The translations under genes and the position numbers were made by a program. From RGIG4608 sp045651165 (lineage in GTDB: Bacteria > Bacillota > Clostridia > Oscillospirales > CAG-272), in assembly GCA_045651165.1 (NCBI GenBank), contig JAZRRX010000013.1, positions 62,001 to 126,000 on the forward strand: DNA of 64,000 bases, read 5' to 3'. Every line of letters begins with the position of its first letter. The stretch's first letter is position 1. The notes below the pieces were generated by a model. The model saw only the letters and a list, made by a program, of their open reading frames with translations. It ran no database searches and was not told the DNA's origin. Shown here piece after piece: positions 33,788 through 43,155 of the stretch.

Positions 33788-35396
33788 ATTGAAAAGTTAT
33801 TGTGGTAACGATTTGTCCACCCGTTTGAGTGGTATTATAAGCAAATCCGTTTTCGTCGAGCCCTGATACATTTGCATTTTTATAAATTGTAACTGAATTA
33901 CCAGGCTGAAATTCTACAGCAGAAAGAAGCATGCCGTTAAAGGTTTTTTCAGAAGCAAATGCGAAAAGAACGTTACCATTTTTATCGCAAACACTTATCA
34001 CGTCACCCGCAACATATTCGCCGTTATTCTGTATAAGACTAATGCCCTGTGAAGCTCTTTCAAAGGTTTCGGGGGTTTCACTAAATCCAAGAGCAACCAC
34101 AATACCACCTGTAATCAAAGAATCGGAGCCAAAGTCAAGCGCACCACTCTTTTCCTTGGAAGGTCCGTCAACAAAAAGCACACCGCCACTCATACTGAAC
34201 GGTCCAACAACATCAATGCCGTCAGCCCCACTATGAATAACTATGTATCCGTCAGTTATTTCAATACCGCCGTTACCTTCAACAAAGGAATCTCCACCTG
34301 CACTCTGGTCATTACCACCGGCAGAGTTCATGCCATCATCTGTTGCGTTTATTACGATATTACCACCACCGATTTTAATGCTTGTGGCTTCAATTCCCTC
34401 GTATGAATTCTTTATATTAATATTTCCACCTGTTATTGAAAGCTCGTTATTCGCGTGTATTCCGTCATCTCCACTTGAAATTGAGAAGTCACCGCCTGCG
34501 ATTAATACGTTCATGTCGGAATGCACACTATCATCAATAGAATTGATAGTGAAGCTACCTCCCAAAATTTCAATACCTTTAGTGCTTTTAATTCCCTTTG
34601 ATGAGCCAAGAGGATCTGTAGATGTGGTTTTGATATTAAATGTACCACCCTCAATAGTAACCTTCTTGTGCGCTTGAATAGCATCATTTCCAGATGTTAT
34701 GTTAAGTGTTCCACTTTGAACAGTTATATATCCCTTTGTTACATCGGTTATATTGTCAGAGCGAAGTCCATCAGTACCAGCATTAATATTGATATTAGCA
34801 TTTGCAATCTCAATGTAATCTTTGCCACATATAGCAGCTGATTTTGAGTTTACGTTTATTTTTCCACTTTCAATTTTAAGTCCGTCCTTACTGACAATAC
34901 CGTGTGCATTGTTACCATTAACGGTGAGTGTTCCATCTCCGTTAAACACAATATTGGATTTTGCAAATATAGCACCGTCAACTTTGGAAGTTATGTCAAC
35001 AATCTCATAGAAATTTCCATCTGTTAATACGTTATTTGTACCGTCAGCAAGTGTAAATGTCACTTTTTTAGCGTTTTTGATATAAATCGCAGGACCTTCA
35101 GTATTTGTTAAATCAAGTTCTTTAAGAATAAGTGTTATCTCGGCTTTTGAAGCATCAATAATAATTGAACCATCGGATGTACTACCCGAAAGAACGTATG
35201 TACCCTGCGCAGTAATGCGAACATCAGCGCCCAAAACCGAAGCACCAAATCCTTTAGCACTTGCACTATTTTCAGAAAATGTTATTTGAGTAGCATTGTC
35301 GTAGTTTTCGTTAGCAACGGGCTTTTCACCGCAAGAACATAGCAACAAGGATAAAATAAGGCAAACGGCAATAAATAATAAATTTCTAAATTTCAT
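33786..35396 (-). CDS. Carbohydrate-binding lipoprotein, Cthe_2159-like
   Basis: This 536-residue predicted lipoprotein has the lipobox LLCSC. The rest is a long beta-helix of short repeats (GTYVLSGSTSDGSIIID, IESGKINVNSKSAAICG, ISSGDDGIHANNELSITGGNI). It matches the Cthe_2159 family (DUF4353), whose type member binds acidic polysaccharides in a beta-helix. It is the last gene of an operon with DUF4956 and VTC-domain genes; its start codon shares one base with the DUF4956 stop. A surface role in binding or modifying an anionic polymer is inferred. Confidence 0.85.
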   Translation of the reverse strand: MKFRNLLFIAVCLILSLLLCSCGEKPVANENYDNATQITFSENSASAKGFGASVLGADVRITAQGTYVLSGSTSDGSIIIDASKAEITLILKELDLTNTEGPAIYIKNAKKVTFTLADGTNNVLTDGNFYEIVDITSKVDGAIFAKSNIVFNGDGTLTVNGNNAHGIVSKDGLKIESGKINVNSKSAAICGKDYIEIANANININAGTDGLRSDNITDVTKGYITVQSGTLNITSGNDAIQAHKKVTIEGGTFNIKTTSTDPLGSSKGIKSTKGIEILGGSFTINSIDDSVHSDMNVLIAGGDFSISSGDDGIHANNELSITGGNINIKNSYEGIEATSIKIGGGNIVINATDDGMNSAGGNDQSAGGDSFVEGNGGIEITDGYIVIHSGADGIDVVGPFSMSGGVLFVDGPSKEKSGALDFGSDSLITGGIVVALGFSETPETFERASQGISLIQNNGEYVAGDVISVCDKNGNVLFAFASEKTFNGMLLSAVEFQPGNSVTIYKNANVSGLDENGFAYNTTQTGGQIVTTITFQ

Positions 35397-36073
35397 TATA
35401 ATTCCTCTGCATTTCCTTCAATCTTGAAAAGAGCTATTTCAAGATTACCGTTGCGAACACGAAGCTCGTCTATAAAATCACGAATATCTCCATCGTTCTT
35501 CATTTCAATTCTATATGTAAGCTTGTAAAGGCTGCCCATATTTGCGCTCTTTACAGAAAGAAGCTCGTTTTTAGATGTATATTTTTCAAAAATATCATCA
35601 AAAACGCCAACAAAGTTAATATTTTCAGGAATTGTAACACGAAGCTCCTGCGCCTTATCACTTCTAATCTTGATGTTTGAAAGAAGCAAGAAAAATGCGC
35701 AAGAAACCAACGTAAATAGAACCGCAATTCCAATATATCCCGCAGCACATGCAAGACCTGCAGTCATTGCAACGAATATTGAAATAATATCTCTTGCCTT
35801 TGCAGGAAGTGAACGGAATCTAACAAGCGAGAATGCGCCTGCAACCGCAACACCCATACCAACACTACCATTAACCATAAGCATAACTGTTTGTACCGCG
35901 AATGGCAAAAGCACCAAGGTTACACGAAAGCTCTTTGTAACGTGTGAACGGAATGAGCTAACAAGTGCAACTAATGCACCGCACAAGAGTGCAATTCCCG
36001 CGCTTATAAGATATGCTGAAACTTGAATATTAGCAGAAAATCCTTCAAGAAAAATATTATCAAAAATATTCAT
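35396..36073 (-). CDS. DUF4956 membrane protein
   Basis: This 225-residue protein has four transmembrane helices in its N-terminal 130 residues and a C-terminal soluble domain (TIPENINFVGVFDDIFEKYTSKNELLSVKSAN). The segment NGSVGMGVAVAGAFSLVRFRSLPAKARDI is the DUF4956 hallmark. The function is unknown, but the family occurs next to VTC-domain proteins in many bacteria. It starts 3 bases after the VTC gene. Confidence 0.87.
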   Translation of the reverse strand: MNIFDNIFLEGFSANIQVSAYLISAGIALLCGALVALVSSFRSHVTKSFRVTLVLLPFAVQTVMLMVNGSVGMGVAVAGAFSLVRFRSLPAKARDIISIFVAMTAGLACAAGYIGIAVLFTLVSCAFFLLLSNIKIRSDKAQELRVTIPENINFVGVFDDIFEKYTSKNELLSVKSANMGSLYKLTYRIEMKNDGDIRDFIDELRVRNGNLEIALFKIEGNAEEL

Positions 36074-36076
36074 TGT

Positions 36077-36775
36077 TTATTCCCTCTCTTTTTTCATAAT
36101 GTCAAAGTATGCATGCGCGTATTTCGAAAAAGACCTTGGATATATCTTGCACTCTGAAAGCGCATTTGCAAGCCACATCGGCATAGCTCCCGGAGTTTTA
36201 ATTTCAAGAATATATTCATCATAATCTATAATTCGAGTGCCATCGTTAATATTATCTTGCGTTGGAAATCCAAATCTATAACGCAAATTTTGGTCAAATG
36301 TTAATCTAACATCTACATTTTCTTCGGCAAAAAACGCTTCTCTTTCACAAAGAATACAAACATTAGGCTTCGGCTGACGATAGAATTTCATAAGATAATC
36401 TATCTCACGCATTATTTGTGAGCCAAACGGCATTTCTCCACTTTCAATATAAGTGGCAGCTTCCTCGGGCGTCATTGAAACTCTGCGCTTATAAACAACG
36501 CGCTTATATTTCTTTTTAATTTCAAAATAAAGTGTTTTCTCTGCCTCTGGTACACCATAACTTCTTAATCTCAACTTTTCCTTATATGAGATAGCATCAA
36601 TAGAGTTACGAATTAACAAAAAATCCGGAGTATCGAGATAGAGTGAACAAAGCGTATTTTTTCCATGTATATCGGGAACGAGCTTATTTTTAATAATGGA
36701 CATCAACTTTTCATACTCGTTTTTGTTCAAAAGATACTTTTTCTCATATCTTTTGAATATCATAATATCCGACAT
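36077..36775 (-). CDS. VTC-domain protein (polyphosphate polymerase-like)
   Basis: This 232-residue VTC domain begins IFKRYEKKYLLNKNEYEKL, followed by the basic tunnel residues of the triphosphate-tunnel fold (SLYLDTPDF, EIKKKYKRVVYKRRVSM) and EIKTPGAMPMW. In yeast Vtc4 this fold polymerises polyphosphate from ATP; bacterial members are mostly untested. GGAGG fits the ATG at 36775, so a TTG 21 bases upstream is rejected. It leads the operon with DUF4956 and the Cthe_2159-like lipoprotein. Confidence 0.85.
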   Translation of the reverse strand: MSDIMIFKRYEKKYLLNKNEYEKLMSIIKNKLVPDIHGKNTLCSLYLDTPDFLLIRNSIDAISYKEKLRLRSYGVPEAEKTLYFEIKKKYKRVVYKRRVSMTPEEAATYIESGEMPFGSQIMREIDYLMKFYRQPKPNVCILCEREAFFAEENVDVRLTFDQNLRYRFGFPTQDNINDGTRIIDYDEYILEIKTPGAMPMWLANALSECKIYPRSFSKYAHAYFDIMKKERE

Positions 36776-36945
36776 GTTGTTCCCTCCATCTCTCAATATT
36801 GTATTATTATAACATATTTACATAACATTGTAAATCTTTAAACTTAAAAAAACCTAAAAAATAATGAATTTTTGCACTAAAATGGCTACATAATTGATAT
36901 TTTGTGTCATTTTGAGTGTTTTTTTGTTTTTTCATCTAAAACATC

Positions 36946-36974
36946 TTGTTTAATTTGAAAATATGTACTATAAT
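36946..36974 (+). promoter_or_regulatory. Promoter of the two-component system
   Basis: TTGTTT (36946-36951) and TATAAT (36969-36974) are separated by 17 bases. Confidence 0.65.
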
Positions 36975-37011
36975 ATAGTCGTAATTTATTATTCTCGAAA
37001 AGGAGATAGCC

Positions 37012-37692
37012 ATGAATATTCTTATAGTTGAAGATGAAAAGCGATTAGCAGACGCGCTTTCACACATTCTTCTTGAAAATAAATATATGGTTGACGTGGT
37101 CTATGACGGTGCTGATGGTTTAGCATACGGAGAAAGTGGAATATATGATTGCATTATACTCGATATAATGCTCCCGTCAATGAACGGATTTGACGTGTGT
37201 CTTGAACTTCGCAAAAAAAGAATTACTACACCCGTTCTTATGCTTACCGCCAAGGATACAGTTTATGACAAAGTTCGTGGTCTTGACGCAGGCGCTGATG
37301 ACTATATGACAAAGCCCTTCTCTCCCGAAGAGCTTATGGCTCGATTGAGAGTGCTTACAAGACGCCGTGGCGAAGTTATACTTGATGAAATGAAATATAA
37401 CGATATAACACTCCACCTCGATCAATCAAAATTATCTTGTTCTAAAAGTAGCAAAAGCATTCACCTAAATTTCAAGGAATGTGAGCTTCTTAAAATGTTT
37501 ATGTCAAAGCCAGAGATAATCATATCAAAGCAAGATATCATAACAAGAATATGGGGATATGATTCAGATGCTGGTGACAACAATGTGGAAGCTTACGTAT
37601 CGTTTATTAGAAAAAAACTCGTTTTTGTTGAATCAGAGCTTCAGATTTTATCAATCAAAAAACTCGGTTACAAATTAACTGCAAGGATATAA
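37012..37692 (+). CDS. OmpR-family response regulator
   Basis: This 226-residue regulator has a receiver domain with acidic pocket EDE (7-9), phosphorylation site Asp51 in CIILDIMLPSMNGFD, and Lys in MLTAKD, then a winged-helix DNA-binding domain (LNFKECELLKMFMSKPEIIISKQDIITRIWGYDSDAGDNNVEAYVSFIRKKL). The histidine kinase gene follows 3 bases later. The targets are unknown; the divergent VTC operon is the nearest candidate. AAAGGAG precedes the ATG. Confidence 0.92.
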   Translation: MNILIVEDEKRLADALSHILLENKYMVDVVYDGADGLAYGESGIYDCIILDIMLPSMNGFDVCLELRKKRITTPVLMLTAKDTVYDKVRGLDAGADDYMTKPFSPEELMARLRVLTRRRGEVILDEMKYNDITLHLDQSKLSCSKSSKSIHLNFKECELLKMFMSKPEIIISKQDIITRIWGYDSDAGDNNVEAYVSFIRKKLVFVESELQILSIKKLGYKLTARI

Positions 37693-37695
37693 AAT

Positions 37696-38916
37696 ATGTT
37701 AAAAAAATTAAAAATTCGATTAATTCTTCACAATATGCTAATGTTGGCATTTGTATTTACAATTTTGTTTGCTGCATTTTCGGTCTTTATCTATGTTAGA
37801 GAAGAAACTAAAATAACAAACACACTAAAAGAAAACATTAATGAAGCTAAAGATAATTTTTCAAGTTCACACGATAATATCTCTCACGCGACAAGTCAAC
37901 TCTATAATGTTTCATTTACTGTTTTAGTTAACGAAAATGGCGATATTATTAATTTCACTGAAACAAGCCTTGATGATGAATCAATTAAATCTGCTATTAA
38001 GTTCGCTTTAGAATCCGAAGCCGAACGTGGAAATTATAAAGATTTAAAAATAAGTTTTTTGCGCCAATCATCCGGTAATGGATTTATTATTTCATTCCTC
38101 TCGCGTGAGCATCTTAACGAGCGCCTTAAAGAAAATATTTCTCATGGTGCGTGTGCAGGATTAATTTCTCTGCTTGTTTTTGGAGCTATTAGTATTCGTT
38201 TGGCAAGCATGGCGTTAGCTCCCGTTGAAAAAGCGTGGGAACAGCAAAAACAATTTTTAGCAGATGCATCCCACGACCTCAAAACTCCCTTGACTGTAAT
38301 TTTAGCGAACAATAATATAGTAGCATCTCATAGGGATCAAACGGTCGAGTCGCAGATGAAGTGGATTGAAAGTACAAACGAAGAAGCAGGACGAATGACA
38401 GAGCTTGTCAACAAAATGCTCGAGCTTGCCAAAAGTGAAGCTGCAAAAGATGAGCTTAGAATAGGTGAAGTCGATCTTAGTGAATTGGTTGAAAACTCAA
38501 TTTTACAATTTGAGGTCGTAGCTTTCGAAAAAAATATATCCATTGAAAGTGGCATTCAACCAAATATGTTTGCAAGAACTCACGGTCCAACATTTTCAAA
38601 GGTTTTAGAGATACTGTTTGATAATGCAATAAAATATAGTGAAGAAAACGGTAAAATCAGTATCGCACTCTATCAATCGGGTAAAAAGATATACTTTACG
38701 ATAAACAATCGCGGTGAATATATCAAGCCGGATGAAATACCCCATGTGTTTGAACGTTTTTATCGTACAAATAAAGAGCGCAATATTAAAGGCCACGGTC
38801 TTGGTTTGTCAATCGCAAAGAAAAAATGTGATATGCTCGGTTGCAAACTCACGGTTGAATCAAATGAAGATGACGGAACAACCTTCACAATAGTACTCAA
38901 AGCAAGAAAGAAATAA
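37696..38916 (+). CDS. Sensor histidine kinase
   Basis: This 406-residue kinase has two transmembrane segments (about 12-33 and 152-172) flanking an extracellular sensor of about 115 residues. The phosphorylated His193 sits in FLADASHDLKTPLTVI, followed by the ATPase N box (LFDNAIKYS) and G box (GHGLGLSIAKKKCDML). No HAMP domain is obvious. It is paired with the OmpR-type regulator just upstream. A terminator follows. Confidence 0.92.
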   Translation: MLKKLKIRLILHNMLMLAFVFTILFAAFSVFIYVREETKITNTLKENINEAKDNFSSSHDNISHATSQLYNVSFTVLVNENGDIINFTETSLDDESIKSAIKFALESEAERGNYKDLKISFLRQSSGNGFIISFLSREHLNERLKENISHGACAGLISLLVFGAISIRLASMALAPVEKAWEQQKQFLADASHDLKTPLTVILANNNIVASHRDQTVESQMKWIESTNEEAGRMTELVNKMLELAKSEAAKDELRIGEVDLSELVENSILQFEVVAFEKNISIESGIQPNMFARTHGPTFSKVLEILFDNAIKYSEENGKISIALYQSGKKIYFTINNRGEYIKPDEIPHVFERFYRTNKERNIKGHGLGLSIAKKKCDMLGCKLTVESNEDDGTTFTIVLKARKK

Positions 38917-38932
38917 ATATAAATAAAAAATC

Positions 38933-38966
38933 GAGGTGCTACCGTGTGGTGTAGCACCTCTTTTAT
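38933..38966 (+). terminator. Terminator after the histidine kinase gene
   Basis: The stem GAGGTGCTAC/GTAGCACCTC with a CGTGTGGT loop is followed by TTTTATA. Confidence 0.87.
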
Positions 38967-39063
38967 ACTCAATCGGCTTTGCCGAATAACTCTCAGGTTG
39001 GTTTTATGATAAAATCTATATAAAAACAACACAAACAGTTGTTGAGAATGTGGTTGCAATCGC

Positions 39064-40605
39064 TTATTTAGCGTAATCAGCAACTCTGCTTTCCCTGATC
39101 AAATGTACCTTGATCTGTCCGGGATATTTCATTTCTTCCTGAATCTTAGCGGCCATTTCTCTTGCAATAAGCTTCATGCCATCGTCATTAACCTGTTCAG
39201 GTTTAACCATAACGCGCACCTCGCGTCCCGCTTGGATTGCAAACGCCTTATCAACTCCTGCAAAGCTTGTTGCAATTTCTTCAAGCTTTTGAAGTCTCTT
39301 GATATAGTTTTCCATATCCTCACGTCTTGCACCGGGTCTTGCAGCAGAAATAGCGTCTGCCGCCTGTACGAGAATCGCAACGATAGTTTTTGGCTCAACA
39401 TCATTGTGATGCGCCTCTATCGCGTGAACGACCTCTTTGCTTTCTTTATACTTCTTGGCAGCATTTACACCAATTTCAACGTGTGATCCCTCAACATCGT
39501 GGGGGAATGCCTTACCAATGTCATGAAGAAGACCTGCGCGTCTTGCCGCATTTGCGTCAACACCAAGTTCTTCAGCCATCATACCTGCCAAAAATGCAAC
39601 TTCAATTGAATGTTTAAGTACGTTTTGTCCGTAACTTGTACGATAACGTAAACGTCCGAGCAATCTTACAAGCTCGGGATTAATTCCGTGAACGCCAACC
39701 TCAAATGTGGCTCTTTCACCTGCCTGCTTAACAGACAAATCAACCTCTTTTTGTGCCTTTTCAACCATCTCTTCAATTCTTGCGGGATGGATACGGCCAT
39801 CGGAGATAAGTTTTTCAAGCGCAACTCTTGCAACCTCACGGCGCACAGGGTCAAAGCCTGAAATTGTAATTGCCTCGGGAGTATCGTCAATAATAAGTTC
39901 AACACCCGTAAGAGTTTCGATCTTTTGGATATTTCTACCCTCACGACCAATAATTCTTCCCTTCATTTCTTCACTGGGCAAGCTAACAACAGAAATAGTT
40001 GCTTCTGCAACGTGGTCAGCTGCGCAACGCTGAATTGCAAGGGACAAAATGTTTCTTGCCTTTTCTTCGGAATTTTCCTTGAACTGTTGCTCAAGTTCAT
40101 CAAGTCTTTGAGCAAGCTCGTGTTTAACCTGGCTTTCAACTTTTTCAATAAGCTGTTCCTTAGCCTCGTTAACAGAAAGACCTGAAAGGGTTTCAAGTAC
40201 CTTTAATTGAGCATTAAGGGTTTCATCAACCTGAACGCGAACTGCATCTGCTTCTTTAAGCTTTTTGTCAAGCTGCTCGTTCTTCTTTTCAAGTGCTTCA
40301 CTCTTCTTGTCAAGGTTTTCTTCCTTTTGAACCAAACGGCGTTCAGTTTTAGAAATCTCTGCTCGGCGCTCTTTCATCTCACGCTCGGATTCATTTCTCT
40401 GCTTAAGAATTTCTTCCTTAGCCTCGATAAGCGCTTCCTTTTTCTTGGTTTCCGCCTGTTTTTCACCGTCAAGTACAATTCTTTTGGCTTCTTCTTCAGC
40501 AGAACCAATCTTGCCTTCTGCGACCTTTTTGCGAAGAATCATACCCGCAAAAACACCCGCAGCAACAGAGATACCTGCCACAAGAACATACCATAATGTG
40601 TCCAT
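39064..40605 (-). CDS. rny: Ribonuclease Y
   Basis: RNase Y is the membrane-tethered endonuclease that starts mRNA decay in many Firmicutes. The 513-residue protein has an N-terminal transmembrane helix, a long coiled coil (about 30-180, rich in KEE heptads), a KH domain (GRIIGREGRNIQKIETLTGVELIID) and an HD domain with HDIGKA and AHHNDVE. Length and order are normal. GGAGG precedes the ATG. It is a single gene. Confidence 0.96.
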   Translation of the reverse strand: MDTLWYVLVAGISVAAGVFAGMILRKKVAEGKIGSAEEEAKRIVLDGEKQAETKKKEALIEAKEEILKQRNESEREMKERRAEISKTERRLVQKEENLDKKSEALEKKNEQLDKKLKEADAVRVQVDETLNAQLKVLETLSGLSVNEAKEQLIEKVESQVKHELAQRLDELEQQFKENSEEKARNILSLAIQRCAADHVAEATISVVSLPSEEMKGRIIGREGRNIQKIETLTGVELIIDDTPEAITISGFDPVRREVARVALEKLISDGRIHPARIEEMVEKAQKEVDLSVKQAGERATFEVGVHGINPELVRLLGRLRYRTSYGQNVLKHSIEVAFLAGMMAEELGVDANAARRAGLLHDIGKAFPHDVEGSHVEIGVNAAKKYKESKEVVHAIEAHHNDVEPKTIVAILVQAADAISAARPGARREDMENYIKRLQKLEEIATSFAGVDKAFAIQAGREVRVMVKPEQVNDDGMKLIAREMAAKIQEEMKYPGQIKVHLIRESRVADYAK

Positions 40606-40812
40606 ATTGCACCTCCTTTTTCATATTTAGTTTTCAATAAACGAATAATGTAATCTATAATGAATAGTAAAAGCCCTATTTAACCATTTTAGTTACTATT
40701 TTATTTTACACGTTTTTAATATATTTGTCAAGATATTTTTACACTGTTAATATTTTTATTTGCAAAATTTGGTAATTAACTCTCTATTTTATAGAAAAAA
40801 TCGTATAGATAC

Positions 40813-40841
40813 TTGATTTTTTTTAAAAAATAGTATATAAT
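40813..40841 (+). promoter_or_regulatory. Promoter of fba
   Basis: TTGATT (40813-40818) and TATAAT (40836-40841) are separated by 17 bases. Confidence 0.72.
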
Positions 40842-40878
40842 ATTCGTTGGTAAATTTTTAATCTTGGAGGATTTTAAA

Positions 40879-41742
40879 ATGCTTGTTTCAGCAAAAGAAA
40901 TGCTTACAAAAGCAAAAGAAGGCCACTATGCAGTTGGTCAGTTTAATATTAATAACCTTGAATGGACAAAAGCCATTCTTCAAACCGCGCAGGAGATGAA
41001 CTCCCCCGTTATCCTTGGTGTTTCTGAGGGTGCAGGCAAATATATGTGCGGATATAAGACCATCGTTGGTATGGTTAACGGCATGATTGAAGGACTCGGT
41101 ATCACTGTTCCCGTTGCTCTTCACCTTGACCACGGCTCATACGAAGGTGCTCTTGCTTGTATCGAAGCAGGATTTTCATCTGTAATGTTCGACGGTTCTC
41201 ACTACCCCATCGAAGAAAACATCGAAAAGACAAAAGAACTCGTTAGAATCACAAATGAACTTGGACTTTCTCTTGAAGCAGAAGATGGTTCAATCGGTGG
41301 TGAAGAAGACGGCGTTGTTGGTGCAGGTGAATGCGCTGATCCCGACGAATGCAAGATGATTGCAGATCTCGGTGTTACAATGCTTGCTGCAGGTATTGGT
41401 AATATCCACGGTAAGTACCCTGCTAACTGGCCCGGTCTTTCCTTCGATACACTTGATGCAATTCAGCAGAAGACAGGTTCTATGCCCCTCGTTCTTCACG
41501 GTGGCACAGGTATCCCCGCTGAAATGATTAAGAAAGCAATCGACCTTGGCGTTTCCAAGATCAATGTAAACACAGAATGTCAGCTCGCTTTTGCTGCTGC
41601 AACAAGAGAATATGTTGAAGCAGGCAAAGACCTCTCCGGTAAGGGCTTCGACCCCAGAAAGCTCCTCGCTCCCGGTACAGAAGCAATCAAGGCAACAGTT
41701 CGCGAAAAGATCGAACTCTTCGGCTCTGCTAATAAAGCTTAA
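40879..41742 (+). CDS. fba: Class II fructose-bisphosphate aldolase
   Basis: This zinc enzyme splits fructose 1,6-bisphosphate into DHAP and G3P. The 287-residue protein has the class II markers LHLDHGSYEGALACIEAGFSSVMFDGS (zinc His and catalytic Asp), GIGNIHGKYP and VLHGGTGIP. Highly biased codon use suggests strong expression. GGAGG fits the ATG at 40879. It is monocistronic, with its own promoter and terminator. Confidence 0.96.
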   Translation: MLVSAKEMLTKAKEGHYAVGQFNINNLEWTKAILQTAQEMNSPVILGVSEGAGKYMCGYKTIVGMVNGMIEGLGITVPVALHLDHGSYEGALACIEAGFSSVMFDGSHYPIEENIEKTKELVRITNELGLSLEAEDGSIGGEEDGVVGAGECADPDECKMIADLGVTMLAAGIGNIHGKYPANWPGLSFDTLDAIQQKTGSMPLVLHGGTGIPAEMIKKAIDLGVSKINVNTECQLAFAAATREYVEAGKDLSGKGFDPRKLLAPGTEAIKATVREKIELFGSANKA

Positions 41743-41756
41743 TTTTATTAAAATGA

Positions 41757-41788
41757 TAACCCTCCCGACATGAAGTCGGGAGGGTTTT
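41757..41788 (+). terminator. Terminator after fba
   Basis: The stem CCCTCCCGAC/GTCGGGAGGG is followed by TTTTG. Confidence 0.9.
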
Positions 41789-41841
41789 GTTCGTTATAGG
41801 GATATAACTATAAGATCTTAATAATTTATAGCCATTAGATA

Positions 41842-42348
41842 TTATTTTTTGATTTCTATTTCTATGGTTTCCTGTTCAAGCCACATATCGTCAAAAATTA
41901 TAGTATATGTTCCATCTCCATCGTAAACAAAATAAAAATATTTTGTATATGATTTGCCTGACAATAAATCCCCCGCTTGAGCCACATCATCATCAAAATA
42001 AAAGGATATATCATCGGATTCCGCACCGGTTGATCCAAATATGGAATAATAGAACATATTAAGGGAATGTGTTTCACTTGATAAGTTTGTAATGGTAACA
42101 GGTAGTCTTACGATTGTTTTTCCATAATATTCTGAATATTCATTATTGATTTTTGTAAACGTGTACGTTCCAAATTCTAATCTCAAGTTGTCAAATTCAA
42201 TTGAACCATCTTGCTGTTTTGTAGTTGTAGTGGTAGTAGTGTTGCCATTCTTATTATCATTAGCATCACTACCTGATGGGATTATGAGTATTATAACAAC
42301 GACAATAATAACCCAAAACCACCAATTTTTGTAAATCGGCTTTTTCAT
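41842..42348 (-). CDS. Membrane-anchored protein with Thr-rich linker
   Basis: This 168-residue protein has one N-terminal transmembrane helix (NWWFWVIIVVVIILII), a polar NGNTTTTTTT linker, and an extracellular beta-rich domain resembling the small immunoglobulin-like DUF4352 domains (RLEFGTYTFTKINNEYSEYYGKTIVRLPVTITNLSSE). The function is unknown. The frame is open 48 codons upstream, but that part crosses a terminator-like hairpin. The ATG at 42348 opens the membrane helix; GGAG lies 13 bases away, so the ribosome binding site is weak. Confidence 0.65.
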   Translation of the reverse strand: MKKPIYKNWWFWVIIVVVIILIIPSGSDANDNKNGNTTTTTTTKQQDGSIEFDNLRLEFGTYTFTKINNEYSEYYGKTIVRLPVTITNLSSETHSLNMFYYSIFGSTGAESDDISFYFDDDVAQAGDLLSGKSYTKYFYFVYDGDGTYTIIFDDMWLEQETIEIEIKK

Positions 42349-42395
42349 AACATTTCTCTTTCTCCGTATCCCCGGCGGGTATTTTACTTTGTGCT

Positions 42396-42430
42396 CAAAT
42401 AAAAAAGTGCGGCTACCGAAGCAACCGCAC
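42396..42430 (-). terminator. Hairpin with T-run upstream of the 41842 gene
   Basis: On the minus strand GTGCGG-TTGC-TTCG-GTAG-CCGCAC forms a long stem with a TTCG loop, followed by TTTTTTATTT. It lies about 55 bases before the ATG of the gene it would precede, so it is either an attenuator or the end of a small RNA. Confidence 0.7.
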
Positions 42431-42675
42431 AAAAACGCAAACTCCGATAGTCGCCAAACTAATCCTTGCAAAATTGGTATAACATACCGCATACACAGAG
42501 TGGAATTTGCATTTTATCAAATTCTATTCTATGTACGACGAAAAAGGATATACCTATCCTTATAAAAAAAGACAGTTATACCTATTTTGCAATATTTGAT
42601 TAGTTTGGCACATCCATTATATCACCGTTTCACGCATTTTTCAAGTATTTTGCAGAAATTTATTAGTTTATATGT

Positions 42676-43090
42676 TAAATTTTTAATTTGTTGAGCAGTT
42701 TGTTCGCACAAACATCACGTCTATATGTCATTCTGAGCGGAGCGAAGTTTTGCGAGTGCAACAAAAGTGAAACGAGTAAAACCAAGCGTGTTTTAACACG
42801 CGCAGGAATCTATAAACGAGTTTTTGTGGCTTTCGTTCTGTAAGTAACTTTTTATGTAAATACAAAACATTACTTTTACTAAAAAGGTTACGTAAAATTC
42901 CCTAATAGATCCCTCTGCAAGCAGAGGTTTTACTCACTGCACTGCGTTTCGTTTGCAAAACTTCGCTACCGCTCAGGATGACGAACGAACTGACGTTGTT
43001 CAGACGAACGCAAGCGTTGCGTCGCGCTGATTTAGGATTTGCACTGACATAAAATTACAATATTCAACTGCGCGATAAATCCCAATTTAT
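42676..43090. repeat. Dispersed palindromic element, copy 2
   Basis: In this non-coding 800-base gap, GTCATTCTGAGCGG..GCGAAGTTTTGC (42727) is inverted at 42955-42982 (GCAAAACTTCGC..ACCGCTCAGGATGAC). The right end has CGATAAATCCCAATTTAT (43073-43090), identical to 14235-14252, and the left end has a variant of the copy 1 left end. The middle differs from copy 1. No ORF of interest is inside. It resembles a large hairpin of the MITE or extragenic-palindrome kind. Confidence 0.68.
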
Positions 43091-43155
43091 CTCACAAATC
43101 CCCCTTGATTTATTTCTCAATTTCGTATATAATAAAGCTATAAGAAGGTGATAAT

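Noticed and set aside
34243..34677. 144-codon ORF opposite the Cthe_2159-like gene, and similar long antisense ORFs opposite rny, aspS and cysS
   Set aside because: They are shadows of strongly supported genes, without ribosome binding sites or family matches.
40606..40812. Possible gene or RNA in the gap between rny and fba
   Set aside because: Only AT-rich sequence and the fba promoter are visible; no ORF with a ribosome binding site and no convincing structure.
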